In this document: positions 54,112 through 63,617 of the stretch, one piece after another
Position numbering within the stretch: position 1 is the first letter of the stretch
How the letters are laid out: each line of letters starts with the position of its first letter
From: Fischerella sp. CENA71
GTDB lineage: Bacteria > Cyanobacteriota > Cyanobacteriia > Cyanobacteriales > Nostocaceae
Reading direction: 5' to 3'
DNA: 64,000 nucleotides
Assembly: GCA_024239075.1 (NCBI GenBank)
Contig: JANBVI010000055.1
Coordinates: 62,001-126,000, forward strand
Translations under genes and position numbers: made by a program
The notes under the pieces: generated by a model
Seen by the model: only the letters and a program-made list of their open reading frames with translations
Told to the model about the DNA's origin: nothing
The model's database searches: none

Positions 54112-57022
54112 TTTAATTTTGGTTGTCGATGATGACAATTTAGTACGCAGGCAGTTACGTGAATTGCTAGCAACAGCAGACTATGAGGTAGTAGAGGCAA
54201 GTAGTGGTGAGGAAGCCTTAGCTGTCTATACTCAACAGCAACCAAAATTAGTGCTGCTAGATGCTTTGATGTCAGGGATGGATGGGTTTAGTTGCTGCGC
54301 CCAATTAAAATCACTTCCTGGTGGCGATCGCACACCCGTATTAATGGTAACAGGTCTGGTTGAACAAGAATCTCTAGAAAAGGCTTTTGCGGCAGGTGCG
54401 GCAGATTTTATTACCAAGCCCATTAAATGGCCGATTTTGCGCCAACGAGTGCAGCGTCTTTTAGAAGCCAGTAGTGCAATGCAAACACTACAGCAACAAA
54501 CTAAACAGCAGATTCTAGTTGCAGAACTCAGTCAACAGGCACTAGCTGGTATAGATTTAATTTCGTTAATGCAACAGGCAGTAACTTTTATTGCTGAATG
54601 TCTAGAGGTAGAGTATTGTAAGGTTTTGGAACTACTGCCAGATGGAAATAACTTGCTGCTCCGGGCGGGAGTTGGTTGGCAACCTGGGCTTGTAGGACAA
54701 GCAACCGTTAGCGCAGGTATAAATTCTCAAGCGGGTTACACTCTAGTTTCTAACGACCCAGTTATTGTAGAAGACCTCCGCACAGAAACCCGTTTCACAG
54801 GACCACAACTGCTAATAGACCATCAAGTAATTAGCGGTTTGTCGGTAATTATTCATGGCAAAGAGCGTCCTTTTGGTGTTTTGGGCGCACACACAACTAA
54901 ACATCGCATTTTCAGCAATGATGATATTTACTTTTTGCAAGCTACAGCTAACGTTTTAGCTACAGCTATTGCTCGTCAACAAGTTGAAGACGCACTTAAA
55001 GAAAGTGAACAACGTTGGCATTTAGTTTTACAGGGTAATAATGATGGCATTTGGGATTGGAATGTCAAAACTAATGAGGTTTTTTATTCTACACACTGGA
55101 AAGAAATGCTCGGTTATGAAGAAGAGGAAATTTCTAACCATTTGGATGAATGGTCAAATCGAGTACACCCTAATGATATAGGCTGGGTGAGACAACTTGT
55201 CCAAGACCACTTTGAGCAAAAAACTCCATTTTACATAAGTGAATATCGTCTTCTTTGTAAAGACGGTACTTACAAATGGATTTTGGATCGCGGTCAAGCG
55301 CTGTGGAATGATCAAGGTGACGTTGTACGGATGGCAGGTTCTCATAGCGATATTACCGAACGTAAGCTATCAGAAGAAAAATTACGTCAGAGTGAAGAAC
55401 GTTTTCAATTCCTGGCTCGTGCGACTACAGATGTAGTTTGGGACTGGGATTTACTGACAAACTATGTGTGGTGGAATAACAATGTCCAAACATTGTTTGG
55501 TTATTTACCAGAGCAAATCGGGAATAACATTAATTGGTGGTATGAATGTATACACCCGGATGATAGACAGAGAATTGTTGCTGGTGTTCGCGCTGTCATA
55601 GAAAATAAACAACAAGCTTGGTCTGAGGAATACCGCTTTTGCCGTAGCGATGGTTCTTATGCATACATATTTGATCGCGGTTACATTGTCCACGATCGCA
55701 TGGGTAATCCTGTACGGATGATCGGAGCCATGATGGATATTAGCGATCGCAAACGCGCCCAAGAAGAATTACAGCGTCAAAACATCCGATCGCGTTTGTT
55801 TGCTGATATCACTCTCAAAATTCGCCAGTCATTGCAAATCGATGAGATTTTGCAAACTACTGTCACAGAGATACAAAAACTCCTCAACGCCGACCGAGTA
55901 GTCATCTTTAAGCTGCTATCTGAAGGTTACGGAAGTGTAGTTAAAGAAGCAGTCGTTCCTGGTTGCCCCGTAATTATCGGAGAAAACATCGTTGATCCTT
56001 GCTTTAACGAAGCATACATCGATAAATACAAAAGTGGGCGAGTGGGGATAATTACCAATGTCGAAGAAGCTAATCTTCAACCCTGCTATCTAGAAATGTT
56101 GCAAAGATATGCAATCAAAGCTAATCTTGTTGTCCCAATTCTCCAACACAACAAACTATGGGGGCTATTGATTGCCCATCAGTGCGCCCATCCCCGTGAT
56201 TGGAATGAATGGGAAACAGAACTATTGCGACAACTAGCAGATCAAATAGGTATTGCTCTTGCTCAAGCTAAACTCCTAGAAAAAGAAACGCGCCAACGGG
56301 AAGAACTTAGCCGTTCAAACAAGGAACTACAAGAATTTGCCTTTGTGGCTTCCCATGACTTGCAAGAACCACTACGGAAAATCAAAACCTTTGGCGATCG
56401 CCTCAAAGCTAGCTGTGGTGATGTCCTCCCAGAGCAGGGACAGGACTATCTTGAGCGGATACAAAATGCAGCTCGCCGGATGCAGATTTTAATAGAAGAT
56501 TTATTAAGCCTTTCACGAGTTACCACCAGGGCGCAGCCTTTTATCCCAGTGGATCTTTCAGAAATAACCCAAGAGGTGTTGTCTGATTTAGAAATTAGTA
56601 TTCAGCAAACCGGAGCAAAGATAGAAATAGGTGAATTATCCACTATCAACGCCGATCCGTTGCAAATACGACAATTGTTACAAAATTTGATTGTTAATGC
56701 TCTGAAGTTTCACCGTCCAGAAGTAACGCCCATCGTAAAAATTTATAGCCAGGTCTTATCAGAACCATCAGAACATAGTAATACTGAAAAATGCCAAATC
56801 ATTGTGGAAGATAACGGTATAGGATTTAATGAAAAATACTTAGACCGAATTTTCAATGTCTTTCAGCGCCTACATGGTCGTAGTGAATATGATGGTACTG
56901 GTATTGGGTTAGCAATCTGCCGAAAAATAGTTGAGCGTCATCACGGAAACATTACCGCTAAGAGCGAACCAGGGGAAGGAGCAAAATTTATTGTGACTTT
57001 GCCAATTCATCCCCATTCTTAA
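54104..57022 (+). CDS. Sensor kinase with receiver, two PAS and a cyanobacteriochrome-like GAF domain
   Basis: The 972-residue product starts with a receiver (Asp53 in LVLLDALMSG), then a GAF (about 145-295), two PAS/PAC units (about 305-555: NDGIWDWNVKTNEVFY, TTDVVWDWDLLTNYVWW, each closing with a SDITERK- or SDRKRA-type end), a second GAF (about 560-735) and HisKA/HATPase (His751 in ASHDLQEPLRK; GIGFNEK and GTGIGLAI). The second GAF has NLQPCYLEML followed by KANLVVPIL and IAHQC; Cys661 occupies the position of the bilin-binding Cys of cyanobacteriochromes, with Tyr next to it instead of the usual His. The ATG lies in a heptad repeat. It follows the first kinase by 172 bp. Confidence 0.9.
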   Translation: MTNLILVVDDDNLVRRQLRELLATADYEVVEASSGEEALAVYTQQQPKLVLLDALMSGMDGFSCCAQLKSLPGGDRTPVLMVTGLVEQESLEKAFAAGAADFITKPIKWPILRQRVQRLLEASSAMQTLQQQTKQQILVAELSQQALAGIDLISLMQQAVTFIAECLEVEYCKVLELLPDGNNLLLRAGVGWQPGLVGQATVSAGINSQAGYTLVSNDPVIVEDLRTETRFTGPQLLIDHQVISGLSVIIHGKERPFGVLGAHTTKHRIFSNDDIYFLQATANVLATAIARQQVEDALKESEQRWHLVLQGNNDGIWDWNVKTNEVFYSTHWKEMLGYEEEEISNHLDEWSNRVHPNDIGWVRQLVQDHFEQKTPFYISEYRLLCKDGTYKWILDRGQALWNDQGDVVRMAGSHSDITERKLSEEKLRQSEERFQFLARATTDVVWDWDLLTNYVWWNNNVQTLFGYLPEQIGNNINWWYECIHPDDRQRIVAGVRAVIENKQQAWSEEYRFCRSDGSYAYIFDRGYIVHDRMGNPVRMIGAMMDISDRKRAQEELQRQNIRSRLFADITLKIRQSLQIDEILQTTVTEIQKLLNADRVVIFKLLSEGYGSVVKEAVVPGCPVIIGENIVDPCFNEAYIDKYKSGRVGIITNVEEANLQPCYLEMLQRYAIKANLVVPILQHNKLWGLLIAHQCAHPRDWNEWETELLRQLADQIGIALAQAKLLEKETRQREELSRSNKELQEFAFVASHDLQEPLRKIKTFGDRLKASCGDVLPEQGQDYLERIQNAARRMQILIEDLLSLSRVTTRAQPFIPVDLSEITQEVLSDLEISIQQTGAKIEIGELSTINADPLQIRQLLQNLIVNALKFHRPEVTPIVKIYSQVLSEPSEHSNTEKCQIIVEDNGIGFNEKYLDRIFNVFQRLHGRSEYDGTGIGLAICRKIVERHHGNITAKSEPGEGAKFIVTLPIHPHS

Positions 57023-57152
57023 TTTTTCTATTCCTCATCGGTTTATTATAATCCCCATATAAAAGTTTTTTATATTACATTTCTAGTAATTAATTTGTTT
57101 AAATTTAATAATGAATTAATCCTAATCAACATCACAAAGGAGAAAATGCAGA

Positions 57153-57599
57153 GTGAAGGGTCGGCAAACAACCGTCACGATCTTGATGGCTGATGATGAT
57201 GAGGAGGACTACATGTTAGTTCGCGAAGCATTAGCAGAAAGCCGCTTGGCTATGGATCTACGTATCGTTCGCGATGGCGAGGAGTTAATGGATTATCTGT
57301 ATCGTCATGGTCAGTATGCTGATCCTAATATTTCACCTCATCCCGGTCTGATTTTGTTAGATTTAAATATGCCTAAAAAAGATGGTCGTGAGGCGCTCAG
57401 AGAAATAAAAAATGATCCAGAGCTAAGGTCAATTCCCGTGGTAGTACTAACTACCTCAAAAGCAGAGGAAGATATTTATCGTACCTATAATTTGGGAGCG
57501 AATTCATTTATTATTAAACCCGTGACATTCGCTGCCTTAGTTGAGGTGATGAAGGCTATAGGAAAATATTGGTTTGAAATTGTAGAACTGCCGCTATGA
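57153..57599 (+). CDS. CheY-like response regulator (Rcp1-type)
   Basis: The 148-residue product is a single receiver domain with the acidic pocket MADDDEEDYM, phospho-acceptor Asp70 in LILLDLNMPKKDG, LTTSKAEED and the Lys in IIKPV. The insertion between beta3 and the active site (RHGQYADPNISPHPG) is typical of the Rcp1/Rre27 group that partners with phytochrome-like kinases. It starts at a GTG ten bases after AAGGAG; an ATG at 57146 is out of frame. It lies between two kinases, so the phosphorelay is probably kinase 54104 to this regulator to further outputs. Confidence 0.9.
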   Translation: MKGRQTTVTILMADDDEEDYMLVREALAESRLAMDLRIVRDGEELMDYLYRHGQYADPNISPHPGLILLDLNMPKKDGREALREIKNDPELRSIPVVVLTTSKAEEDIYRTYNLGANSFIIKPVTFAALVEVMKAIGKYWFEIVELPL

Positions 57600-57614
57600 G
57601 CGTGGGAGGGAGCA

Positions 57615-59507
57615 ATGAAAAACAACTTGATCAAAGTTCTGCTGATTGATGATGATGAAGATGACTATATATTAACTCGTGATTGGTTTAAAGAATTTCA
57701 AGTAGCTGCTTGTGCTTTAGAATGGGTAAATAGCTATCAAGCTGGTAGGGATGCGATCCTGACGGGTCAATATGATGTTTATCTTGTAGATTATCGTTTA
57801 GGTGAAGGTAACGGATTAGAACTATTACGCGAAGCTATTAATAATGTCTGTGCAGCCCCAATTATTTTTCTCACTGGTCAAGGAGATAGAGAAATTGATA
57901 TTGAGGCCATGAAAGCTGGAGCGGCTGATTATTTAGAAAAAAGTCAATTGGCAGCCCCTCTACTTGAGCGCTCTATTCGTTATGCCTTAGAACGTAAACA
58001 AAATGAGAAAAAAATCCGGGAACAAGCTGCTTTGTTAGATGTGGCTACAGATGCCATTTTTGTACAGGATTTAGATCACAAAATTTTATTTTGGAATAAA
58101 GCTGCTGAACTTCTTTATAAATGGAAAAAAGAAGAAGCTATTGGTAAAAAAGCCTTAGAACTTTGGCAAGAAAAAGACTTATCAAAATTACAAGCAGCCT
58201 TCTCTATTTTGATGAAAAATTGTGCTTGGGAAGGAGAATTACAGCAAATCACAAAAACTGGTCAAGAAATCACAGTTGAAAGTCGTTGGACACTTGTAAG
58301 AGATTTTGACCATAATTCTCAATGCTTTTTAGTAGTAAATACTGATATTACTCAGAAAAAACTATTAGAATCCCAATTTTTACGCGCCCAAAGATTAGAA
58401 AGTATAGGTACTCTTGCTAGCGGTATTGCCCATGACCTTAACAATGTCCTCGCACCAATATTAATGACAGCGCAACTGTTAGAATCACAACTGGATGATG
58501 AGCGCAGTAAGCGACTGTTACCGATTTTAATTACCAATGCCAAACGAGGAGCAAATTTAGTCAAGCAAGTATTATCTTTTACTCGTGGAATGGAAGGCGA
58601 TCGCACCTTGCTGCAATTTAAGCACATAGTCAGAGAAATTCAGCAAGTGATGAGAGAAACATTCCCGAAATCTATAGAAGTTTCTACATCCATCCCGACA
58701 AACCTCTGGACTATATATGCTGATCCCACCCAACTGCATCAAGTACTGATGAATTTGTGTGTCAATGCTCGTGATGCTATGCCTATGGGCGGTAGTTTAA
58801 CTATCTCTGCGGAAAACTTTTCAGTAGACGAAAATTATGCCAGAATGCATTTTGACGCCCGAATTGGCGCTTATGTAGCCATTACCGTTAGTGATACAGG
58901 ATTCGGTATTAATGCTGGAATATTAGATCGAATATTTGAACCATTTTATACTACTAAAGAATTTGGTAAAGGAACTGGTCTCGGTCTTTCTACAGTGCTG
59001 GGAATTGTCAAAAGTCATGGTGGTTTTATCAATGTCTACAGTGAACTTGGCAACGGTAGTCAATTTAAAGTATTTTTACCAGCACAACAGACACCCGAAA
59101 CTACAGAAGAACCAGACAAAGAATTTCCCAGTGGTAATGGCGAACTAATTTTGGTCGTTGACGATGAAGATTCAATTCGCGACATCACTAAAACATCTTT
59201 GGAGACTCATAATTATAAAGCAATCACAGCCTGCGATGGCATTGAGGCGATCGCTCTTTATGCAGAACATCGCGACAAAATATCTGTAGTCTTAACAGAT
59301 ATGCTCATGCCCTCTATGGATGGACTCACAACCATTCGCACCTTAAAAAAAATTAATCCCCACGTCAAAATCATCGCCGTCAGTGGACTAGCATCCACCG
59401 AAAAAGTGAACGCTGCCACAGACATAGGTGTCAAAGCCTTTTTATCCAAACCCTATACCGCCAAGCAATTACTGCAAACCATTGGCGTGGTGAAAAATGG
59501 AAAATAG
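57615..59507 (+). CDS. Hybrid sensor histidine kinase (REC-PAS-HisKA-HATPase-REC)
   Basis: The 630-residue product has an N-terminal receiver (Asp59 in VYLVDYRLGEG), a PAS domain (REQAALLDVATDAIFVQDLDHKI reduced to key residues; about 135-250), HisKA with GIAHDLNN (His273), HATPase (DTGFGIN, GTGLGLSTV) and a C-terminal receiver (Asp562 in VLTDMLMP). It begins 15 bp after the CheY-like gene, consistent with an operon. The PAS-to-REC half is paralogous with the kinase at 51097. The first receiver may be the input from the Rcp1-type protein. Confidence 0.92.
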   Translation: MKNNLIKVLLIDDDEDDYILTRDWFKEFQVAACALEWVNSYQAGRDAILTGQYDVYLVDYRLGEGNGLELLREAINNVCAAPIIFLTGQGDREIDIEAMKAGAADYLEKSQLAAPLLERSIRYALERKQNEKKIREQAALLDVATDAIFVQDLDHKILFWNKAAELLYKWKKEEAIGKKALELWQEKDLSKLQAAFSILMKNCAWEGELQQITKTGQEITVESRWTLVRDFDHNSQCFLVVNTDITQKKLLESQFLRAQRLESIGTLASGIAHDLNNVLAPILMTAQLLESQLDDERSKRLLPILITNAKRGANLVKQVLSFTRGMEGDRTLLQFKHIVREIQQVMRETFPKSIEVSTSIPTNLWTIYADPTQLHQVLMNLCVNARDAMPMGGSLTISAENFSVDENYARMHFDARIGAYVAITVSDTGFGINAGILDRIFEPFYTTKEFGKGTGLGLSTVLGIVKSHGGFINVYSELGNGSQFKVFLPAQQTPETTEEPDKEFPSGNGELILVVDDEDSIRDITKTSLETHNYKAITACDGIEAIALYAEHRDKISVVLTDMLMPSMDGLTTIRTLKKINPHVKIIAVSGLASTEKVNAATDIGVKAFLSKPYTAKQLLQTIGVVKNGK

Positions 59508-59553
59508 TTGGGGGAAGGGGATCGGAGATTGGGGACGCGGGGACGCGGAGAGT

Positions 59554-59579
59554 AACAAATGACAAATGACAAATGACTA
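59554..59579. repeat. ATGACAA heptad STRR supplying a start codon
   Basis: Three to four ATGACAA units precede the next gene, and its ATG (59573) is part of the last unit. The situation repeats that at 54104. Confidence 0.8.
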
Positions 59580-59959
59580 ATAACTCTGAAATTTTAGCCG
59601 TAAATGACGCATTTTACCGTGCATTTGAAAAAAAAGATATTGAGGCTATGAGTGCAGTTTGGTCTCAAGGAACGGGTAGTCTTTGTGTTCATCCGGGTTG
59701 GAATATACTCCGGGGTTGGAAAGCAATTTCTACCTCTTGGGAGAAGATTTTTAAAAATACACCTTATATTGAAATAAACACCGAAATAATTACTGTTGAG
59801 ATCCGTGATCATCTTGCTTATATTGTGTTAGTAGAAAATGTCATGCAAGTGATTAACGGTAGGAAAATTGCAGCGCGATCGCTTGCTACAAATATATTTG
59901 AATTTCTGGGTGGAAAATGGTACTTAATACACCATCACGCCAGCCCAATTATGCGATGA
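59573..59959 (+). CDS. NTF2-like (SnoaL/DUF4440-type) protein
   Basis: The 128-residue product shows the cone-shaped alpha+beta fold signature: VNDAFYRAFEKKDIEAMSAVWSQG, HPGWNILRGWKAISTSWEKIF, AYIVLVENVMQV and the end WYLIHHHASPIMR. Such proteins bind small hydrophobic ligands or act as isomerase-like enzymes; His and Trp residues line the pocket region (HPGW, HHHA). The substrate is not known. The ATG is in a heptad repeat, so the native start may be displaced; the first residues (MTNNSE) are not conserved in the family. Confidence 0.82.
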   Translation: MTNNSEILAVNDAFYRAFEKKDIEAMSAVWSQGTGSLCVHPGWNILRGWKAISTSWEKIFKNTPYIEINTEIITVEIRDHLAYIVLVENVMQVINGRKIAARSLATNIFEFLGGKWYLIHHHASPIMR

Positions 59960-60001
59960 GGTGCGTTAACTTAGTGATATAACTATCACTATGGCAAAGT
60001 A

Positions 60002-60346
60002 ATGAAAAAAATCTGGGTATTAATCTGCCTGGGAACATTGGTATTGATTCTATTCTGGGGTGGTTTGTTTTCTCATCCTGCTGCATCGCAACAAATAGAA
60101 TCTCGCCTGAATAATCTAGAAGCAGATTTCAATCGTTTAGAGTCACAAGTAAATCAACTTCAATCTCAGCTATCAAACCGTCCTTCTTCATCACGAAGAA
60201 CAACCATAACTCCGTCACCCCCTTCTCGGCGTAATCTCTCCCAACAAAAAGATCCCATGTTTGACAGACTGGCTACATTAGTAGTTGAAGTCAAACGGCA
60301 AGTCCAAAGGTTGGAACAGCGAGTTACTGAATTAGAGTCTCGTTAG
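60002..60346 (+). CDS. Small membrane-anchored coiled-coil protein
   Basis: The 114-residue product has a hydrophobic N-terminal anchor (MKKIWVLICLGTLVLILFW, likely uncleaved or cleaved near AASQQ) and two coiled-coil stretches (SRLNNLEADFNRLESQVNQL and VEVKRQVQRLEQRVTELES) separated by a Ser/Pro linker. Family unknown. It lies 42 bp after the NTF2-like gene, possibly cotranscribed. Confidence 0.6.
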   Translation: MKKIWVLICLGTLVLILFWGGLFSHPAASQQIESRLNNLEADFNRLESQVNQLQSQLSNRPSSSRRTTITPSPPSRRNLSQQKDPMFDRLATLVVEVKRQVQRLEQRVTELESR

Positions 60347-60520
60347 AAGTGTAAGAATTTGATTGATTGATAGAGTACTTGGTGTGTTTTTACGCTAAAG
60401 TATAGCAAAGTGAAGCGTAGAGTAACACGGAGTTTTTCGGAATTTAAATGATTACGAATTTGTGCAATTTGGTTAGTTTTATTTTTTGCCTACTTAAGTT
60501 AAGTACTTTATAAAATAAGA

Positions 60521-62017
60521 ATGACTATAGGGATTTGGATTTTAGGTGATCAACTATGGTTGCAACAAGCTGCTTTACAAAGTTGTGACAATCAAGAAAA
60601 TATTTCGATAATTTTAATTGAGTCGCTGGAATATATTCAAAAACGACCTTACCATACACAAAAGCTGGTTTTGATTTGGTCAGCGATGCGTCATTTTGCA
60701 GAAGAATTGCGTCAACAAGGATATACTATCACCTACGAAATAGCAGACGATTTTCAAACAGTATTACAAACATGGATTCATACAAATAAAATTACTGAAT
60801 TGCGGGTAATGACACCCAATGATCGACCCTTCACCCAGATAATTCAAAACTTAGAAATTTCGTGTCCCATTAAGTTTGTTCCTAATAATCATTTTTTGTG
60901 GAGTGTTGAAGAATTTCAGAATTGGGCTAAAAAACGTAAGCGTCTGTTGATGGAAGATTTTTATCGAGAAGGAAGGCGACGTTTTCAAGTTTTAATGGTA
61001 GAAGATCAACCAATTGGTGGACAGTGGAATTTTGACAAAGAAAATCGTCAGCCACCAAAAGGTAAGTTAAATACACCATCTGCACAATGGTTTGCACCAG
61101 ATGAAATTACTCTTGATGTTATTGCTAAAGTGAATTCTCTGCCTTTTTCAACATTTGGAAAAGCAGAACCTTTTTATTGGGGAGTAACCCGCACACAAGC
61201 ACTTCAAGTATTAGATTGGTTTATTCAACATCGCCTTTTGAATTTTGGCCCTTACCAAGATGCAATGGTAACAGCAGAAGAAACAATGTGGCACGCCCTA
61301 CTTTCACCTTACTTAAATATTGGTTTACTTCAACCTTTAGAAGTCATTCAAGCAGTCGAACAAGCTTATCAAGAAAATCAACTACCTTTAAATAGCGTTG
61401 AAGGTTTTATTCGCCAGGTGTTAGGTTGGCGGGAATATATGCATGGTATCTATCACTATGTAAATACAGAGTACTCAGAAAAAAATTGGTTTAACCACAC
61501 TCAATCCCTACCAAAGTTTTTCTGGACGGGCGAAACTAAAATGAATTGCTTACACCAAATTATTACACAAGTGCAACGCACTGGTTACGCTCATCATATC
61601 CAACGGTTGATGGTATTAAGCAATTTTGCTTTAATTGCTGGTTTATCACCGCAAGCAGTAGAAAATTGGTTTCATGCAGCATTTATTGATGCTTATGACT
61701 GGGTAATGCAGACAAATGTGATTGGTATGGGTTTATTTGCTGATGGTGGAGTATTGGCATCGAAACCTTATGCAGCGTCTGCGAATTATATTAATAAGAT
61801 GAGTGATTATTGTAAAAGCTGTGTTTACAATCCCAAGGAACGCACTGGTAAAAATGCTTGTCCGTTCAATTTCTTTTATTGGAATTTTCTTGATCAGCAC
61901 CGGGAGAAGTTACAAAATCAGGGGCGGATGAGTTTTATATTAAAGAATTTGGATAAGATGTCTCAGAGAGAGATAGCAGATATTCGGCAACAGGCGCAAG
62001 ATTGGCATAAAACTTAA
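60521..62017 (+). CDS. FeS-type bacterial cryptochrome/photolyase-like protein
   Basis: The 498-residue product matches the deoxyribodipyrimidine photolyase-related/FeS-BCP group (PhrB-type), which carries FAD, a second chromophore and a 4Fe-4S cluster. The four cluster cysteines appear as Cys343 (KMNCLHQI), Cys431, Cys434 (DYCKSCVYNP) and Cys447 (NACPFN). GWREYMHGIYHYV and TNVIGMGLFADGG are the FAD-domain blocks. These enzymes repair (6-4) photoproducts or sense light; which applies here is open. Cytosolic. It is downstream of the sensor-kinase cluster. Confidence 0.9.
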   Translation: MTIGIWILGDQLWLQQAALQSCDNQENISIILIESLEYIQKRPYHTQKLVLIWSAMRHFAEELRQQGYTITYEIADDFQTVLQTWIHTNKITELRVMTPNDRPFTQIIQNLEISCPIKFVPNNHFLWSVEEFQNWAKKRKRLLMEDFYREGRRRFQVLMVEDQPIGGQWNFDKENRQPPKGKLNTPSAQWFAPDEITLDVIAKVNSLPFSTFGKAEPFYWGVTRTQALQVLDWFIQHRLLNFGPYQDAMVTAEETMWHALLSPYLNIGLLQPLEVIQAVEQAYQENQLPLNSVEGFIRQVLGWREYMHGIYHYVNTEYSEKNWFNHTQSLPKFFWTGETKMNCLHQIITQVQRTGYAHHIQRLMVLSNFALIAGLSPQAVENWFHAAFIDAYDWVMQTNVIGMGLFADGGVLASKPYAASANYINKMSDYCKSCVYNPKERTGKNACPFNFFYWNFLDQHREKLQNQGRMSFILKNLDKMSQREIADIRQQAQDWHKT

Positions 62018-62137
62018 CTTTTTTCAACCCGAAAAATTGAAAATAATGTACCCTAAAGTCTGACCTGCACAAAAGGCGAAATATACTACTGATATTACTA
62101 GTTATTTTTGCCTGATAACCAGCAACAACTAACCAAT

Positions 62138-63415
62138 TTAAAATCTTTGTCCCGCAAAAATTGATCGTACTTCGCCGTTGCGGCGGATGATTGCCTCTTT
62201 GTTCGCAACATCTACTAGTGTCCAACCACTAGAACCTATGCTTTCACCAATATCAACGCGCTGAGTCACACCATTAATTTGAAATAAAGCAGCAGATTTG
62301 GATTTATTCTCTGACTCTAGTAATCCCTCAAGAATATAGGCAGGAGTAGGAGCAGATGCAACAGCTGTCACTTCTGTTTTTACTGGTACTGATGTTGGCT
62401 GTTGATTGATGGTTGATTTGCTTGCTTGTGTGACTGGAATTGGTGTAGTTTTTATATCTATGGGTTTCAGGCTTGTTTGCACTACTGCTAAGACATTTGC
62501 AGGTTTAGTTGGTTTTATGCCAGTTTTGGGAGAAGGTTTAACAACAGATGTAGGTTTAGGTGTATTTGTTGTCTTTTGATGAATAGCAGATGGCATTGGT
62601 GGCAAAGTTGTTGTGCTATTGCTACCAGAAACCTTGGGAGGTACATAGCGCATTGGTAATGGCGCTTGATAAACAGGGATATAGATGCGCTCAACAACAT
62701 TTGTGGAACGATTTGGAGTTGGAGATGTGTTGTTAGCGGTCAAAACTGGTGGTAGGTTAGCAGGCGGTTGATCATTCCTGACATAAGCCAAGGCTGTGCG
62801 GTTTGTTGTAGCTGAGGGTGTGAGTGCAACATTGACAGGCTTAATGTTGGTTTTGGCTTCTTGTCTGTCGATGGCTGCAAGCGAACCCAACATGTAATTT
62901 ACAAAATCTGCTTCTATTTCTGCTTTTGTGGGTAATTTTGGTTGCGGTACTTCTAAAGCTTGTTGAAAAGAGGTTAATTTGGTGTGGTTGAACAAACCGG
63001 AGTTCATTAACCAGACAATGCTGGCGATCGCTAATCCTAAGCTTGTTCCCACGTTCAGCATTTTACTAAACCAGTGTCGTGATTTTAGGCGTACTCTCTT
63101 CACCACTTTACTAACAGGAGCAGTCTTTACTACTACTGCATTTGGGTTGTTTCTGTACTGCGACACTGTTTGCAGGCTTCGCCACGGTTTATCAGGCAAA
63201 ACAATTGGCGGTATCTTTACTGTTTGGAGATGCGTGTGTGTTTGCTGCACCGTGTCCGAAGGTAGATTGGGGCTACCATCTAAAATCGAGTCTATCTCGG
63301 CAAATAGATCATCCATAAACCCATCGGCGTAGGTTTCTATCGTCCAGGGTTCACTGGCGATTAATTCATCTGATGGTTCTGGAATAAGAAGATTTGTGCT
63401 GGCTTGTTGAGACAT
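62138..63415 (-). CDS. Proline-rich bitopic membrane protein with GspC/PilP-like C-terminus
   Basis: The 425-residue product has a cytoplasmic N-terminus (about 1-120), one membrane segment (SLGLAIASIVWLMNSGLF, about 128-146) and a long Thr/Pro-rich periplasmic part (about 200-355). The C-terminal 65 residues (ILEGLLESENKSKSAALFQI, GVTQRVDIGESIGSSGWTLV, NGEVRSIFAGQRF) resemble the beta-rich domain at the end of GspC/PilP proteins of type II secretion and type IV pili. No other secretion or pilus gene is adjacent. The start is the ATG at 63415. mnmG lies upstream on the same strand. Confidence 0.65.
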   Translation of the reverse strand: MSQQASTNLLIPEPSDELIASEPWTIETYADGFMDDLFAEIDSILDGSPNLPSDTVQQTHTHLQTVKIPPIVLPDKPWRSLQTVSQYRNNPNAVVVKTAPVSKVVKRVRLKSRHWFSKMLNVGTSLGLAIASIVWLMNSGLFNHTKLTSFQQALEVPQPKLPTKAEIEADFVNYMLGSLAAIDRQEAKTNIKPVNVALTPSATTNRTALAYVRNDQPPANLPPVLTANNTSPTPNRSTNVVERIYIPVYQAPLPMRYVPPKVSGSNSTTTLPPMPSAIHQKTTNTPKPTSVVKPSPKTGIKPTKPANVLAVVQTSLKPIDIKTTPIPVTQASKSTINQQPTSVPVKTEVTAVASAPTPAYILEGLLESENKSKSAALFQINGVTQRVDIGESIGSSGWTLVDVANKEAIIRRNGEVRSIFAGQRF

Positions 63416-63617
63416 AACGATTTTCAGTTTTAGCTTCGTCGGGGAACTGAATCTGGGAGCAACACCTATTACCCCGTCTCAGTTAGACGAGTTGATGAAG
63501 GATTTGGTATTAAATCCGACTTGTAGTCAGGTAGATGTATGATTGAATTCAGTATATACTGGTGTCATCAATCATACTAAACTATACCCTAATCTACCCT
63601 ACTACTATACTCCCGCT

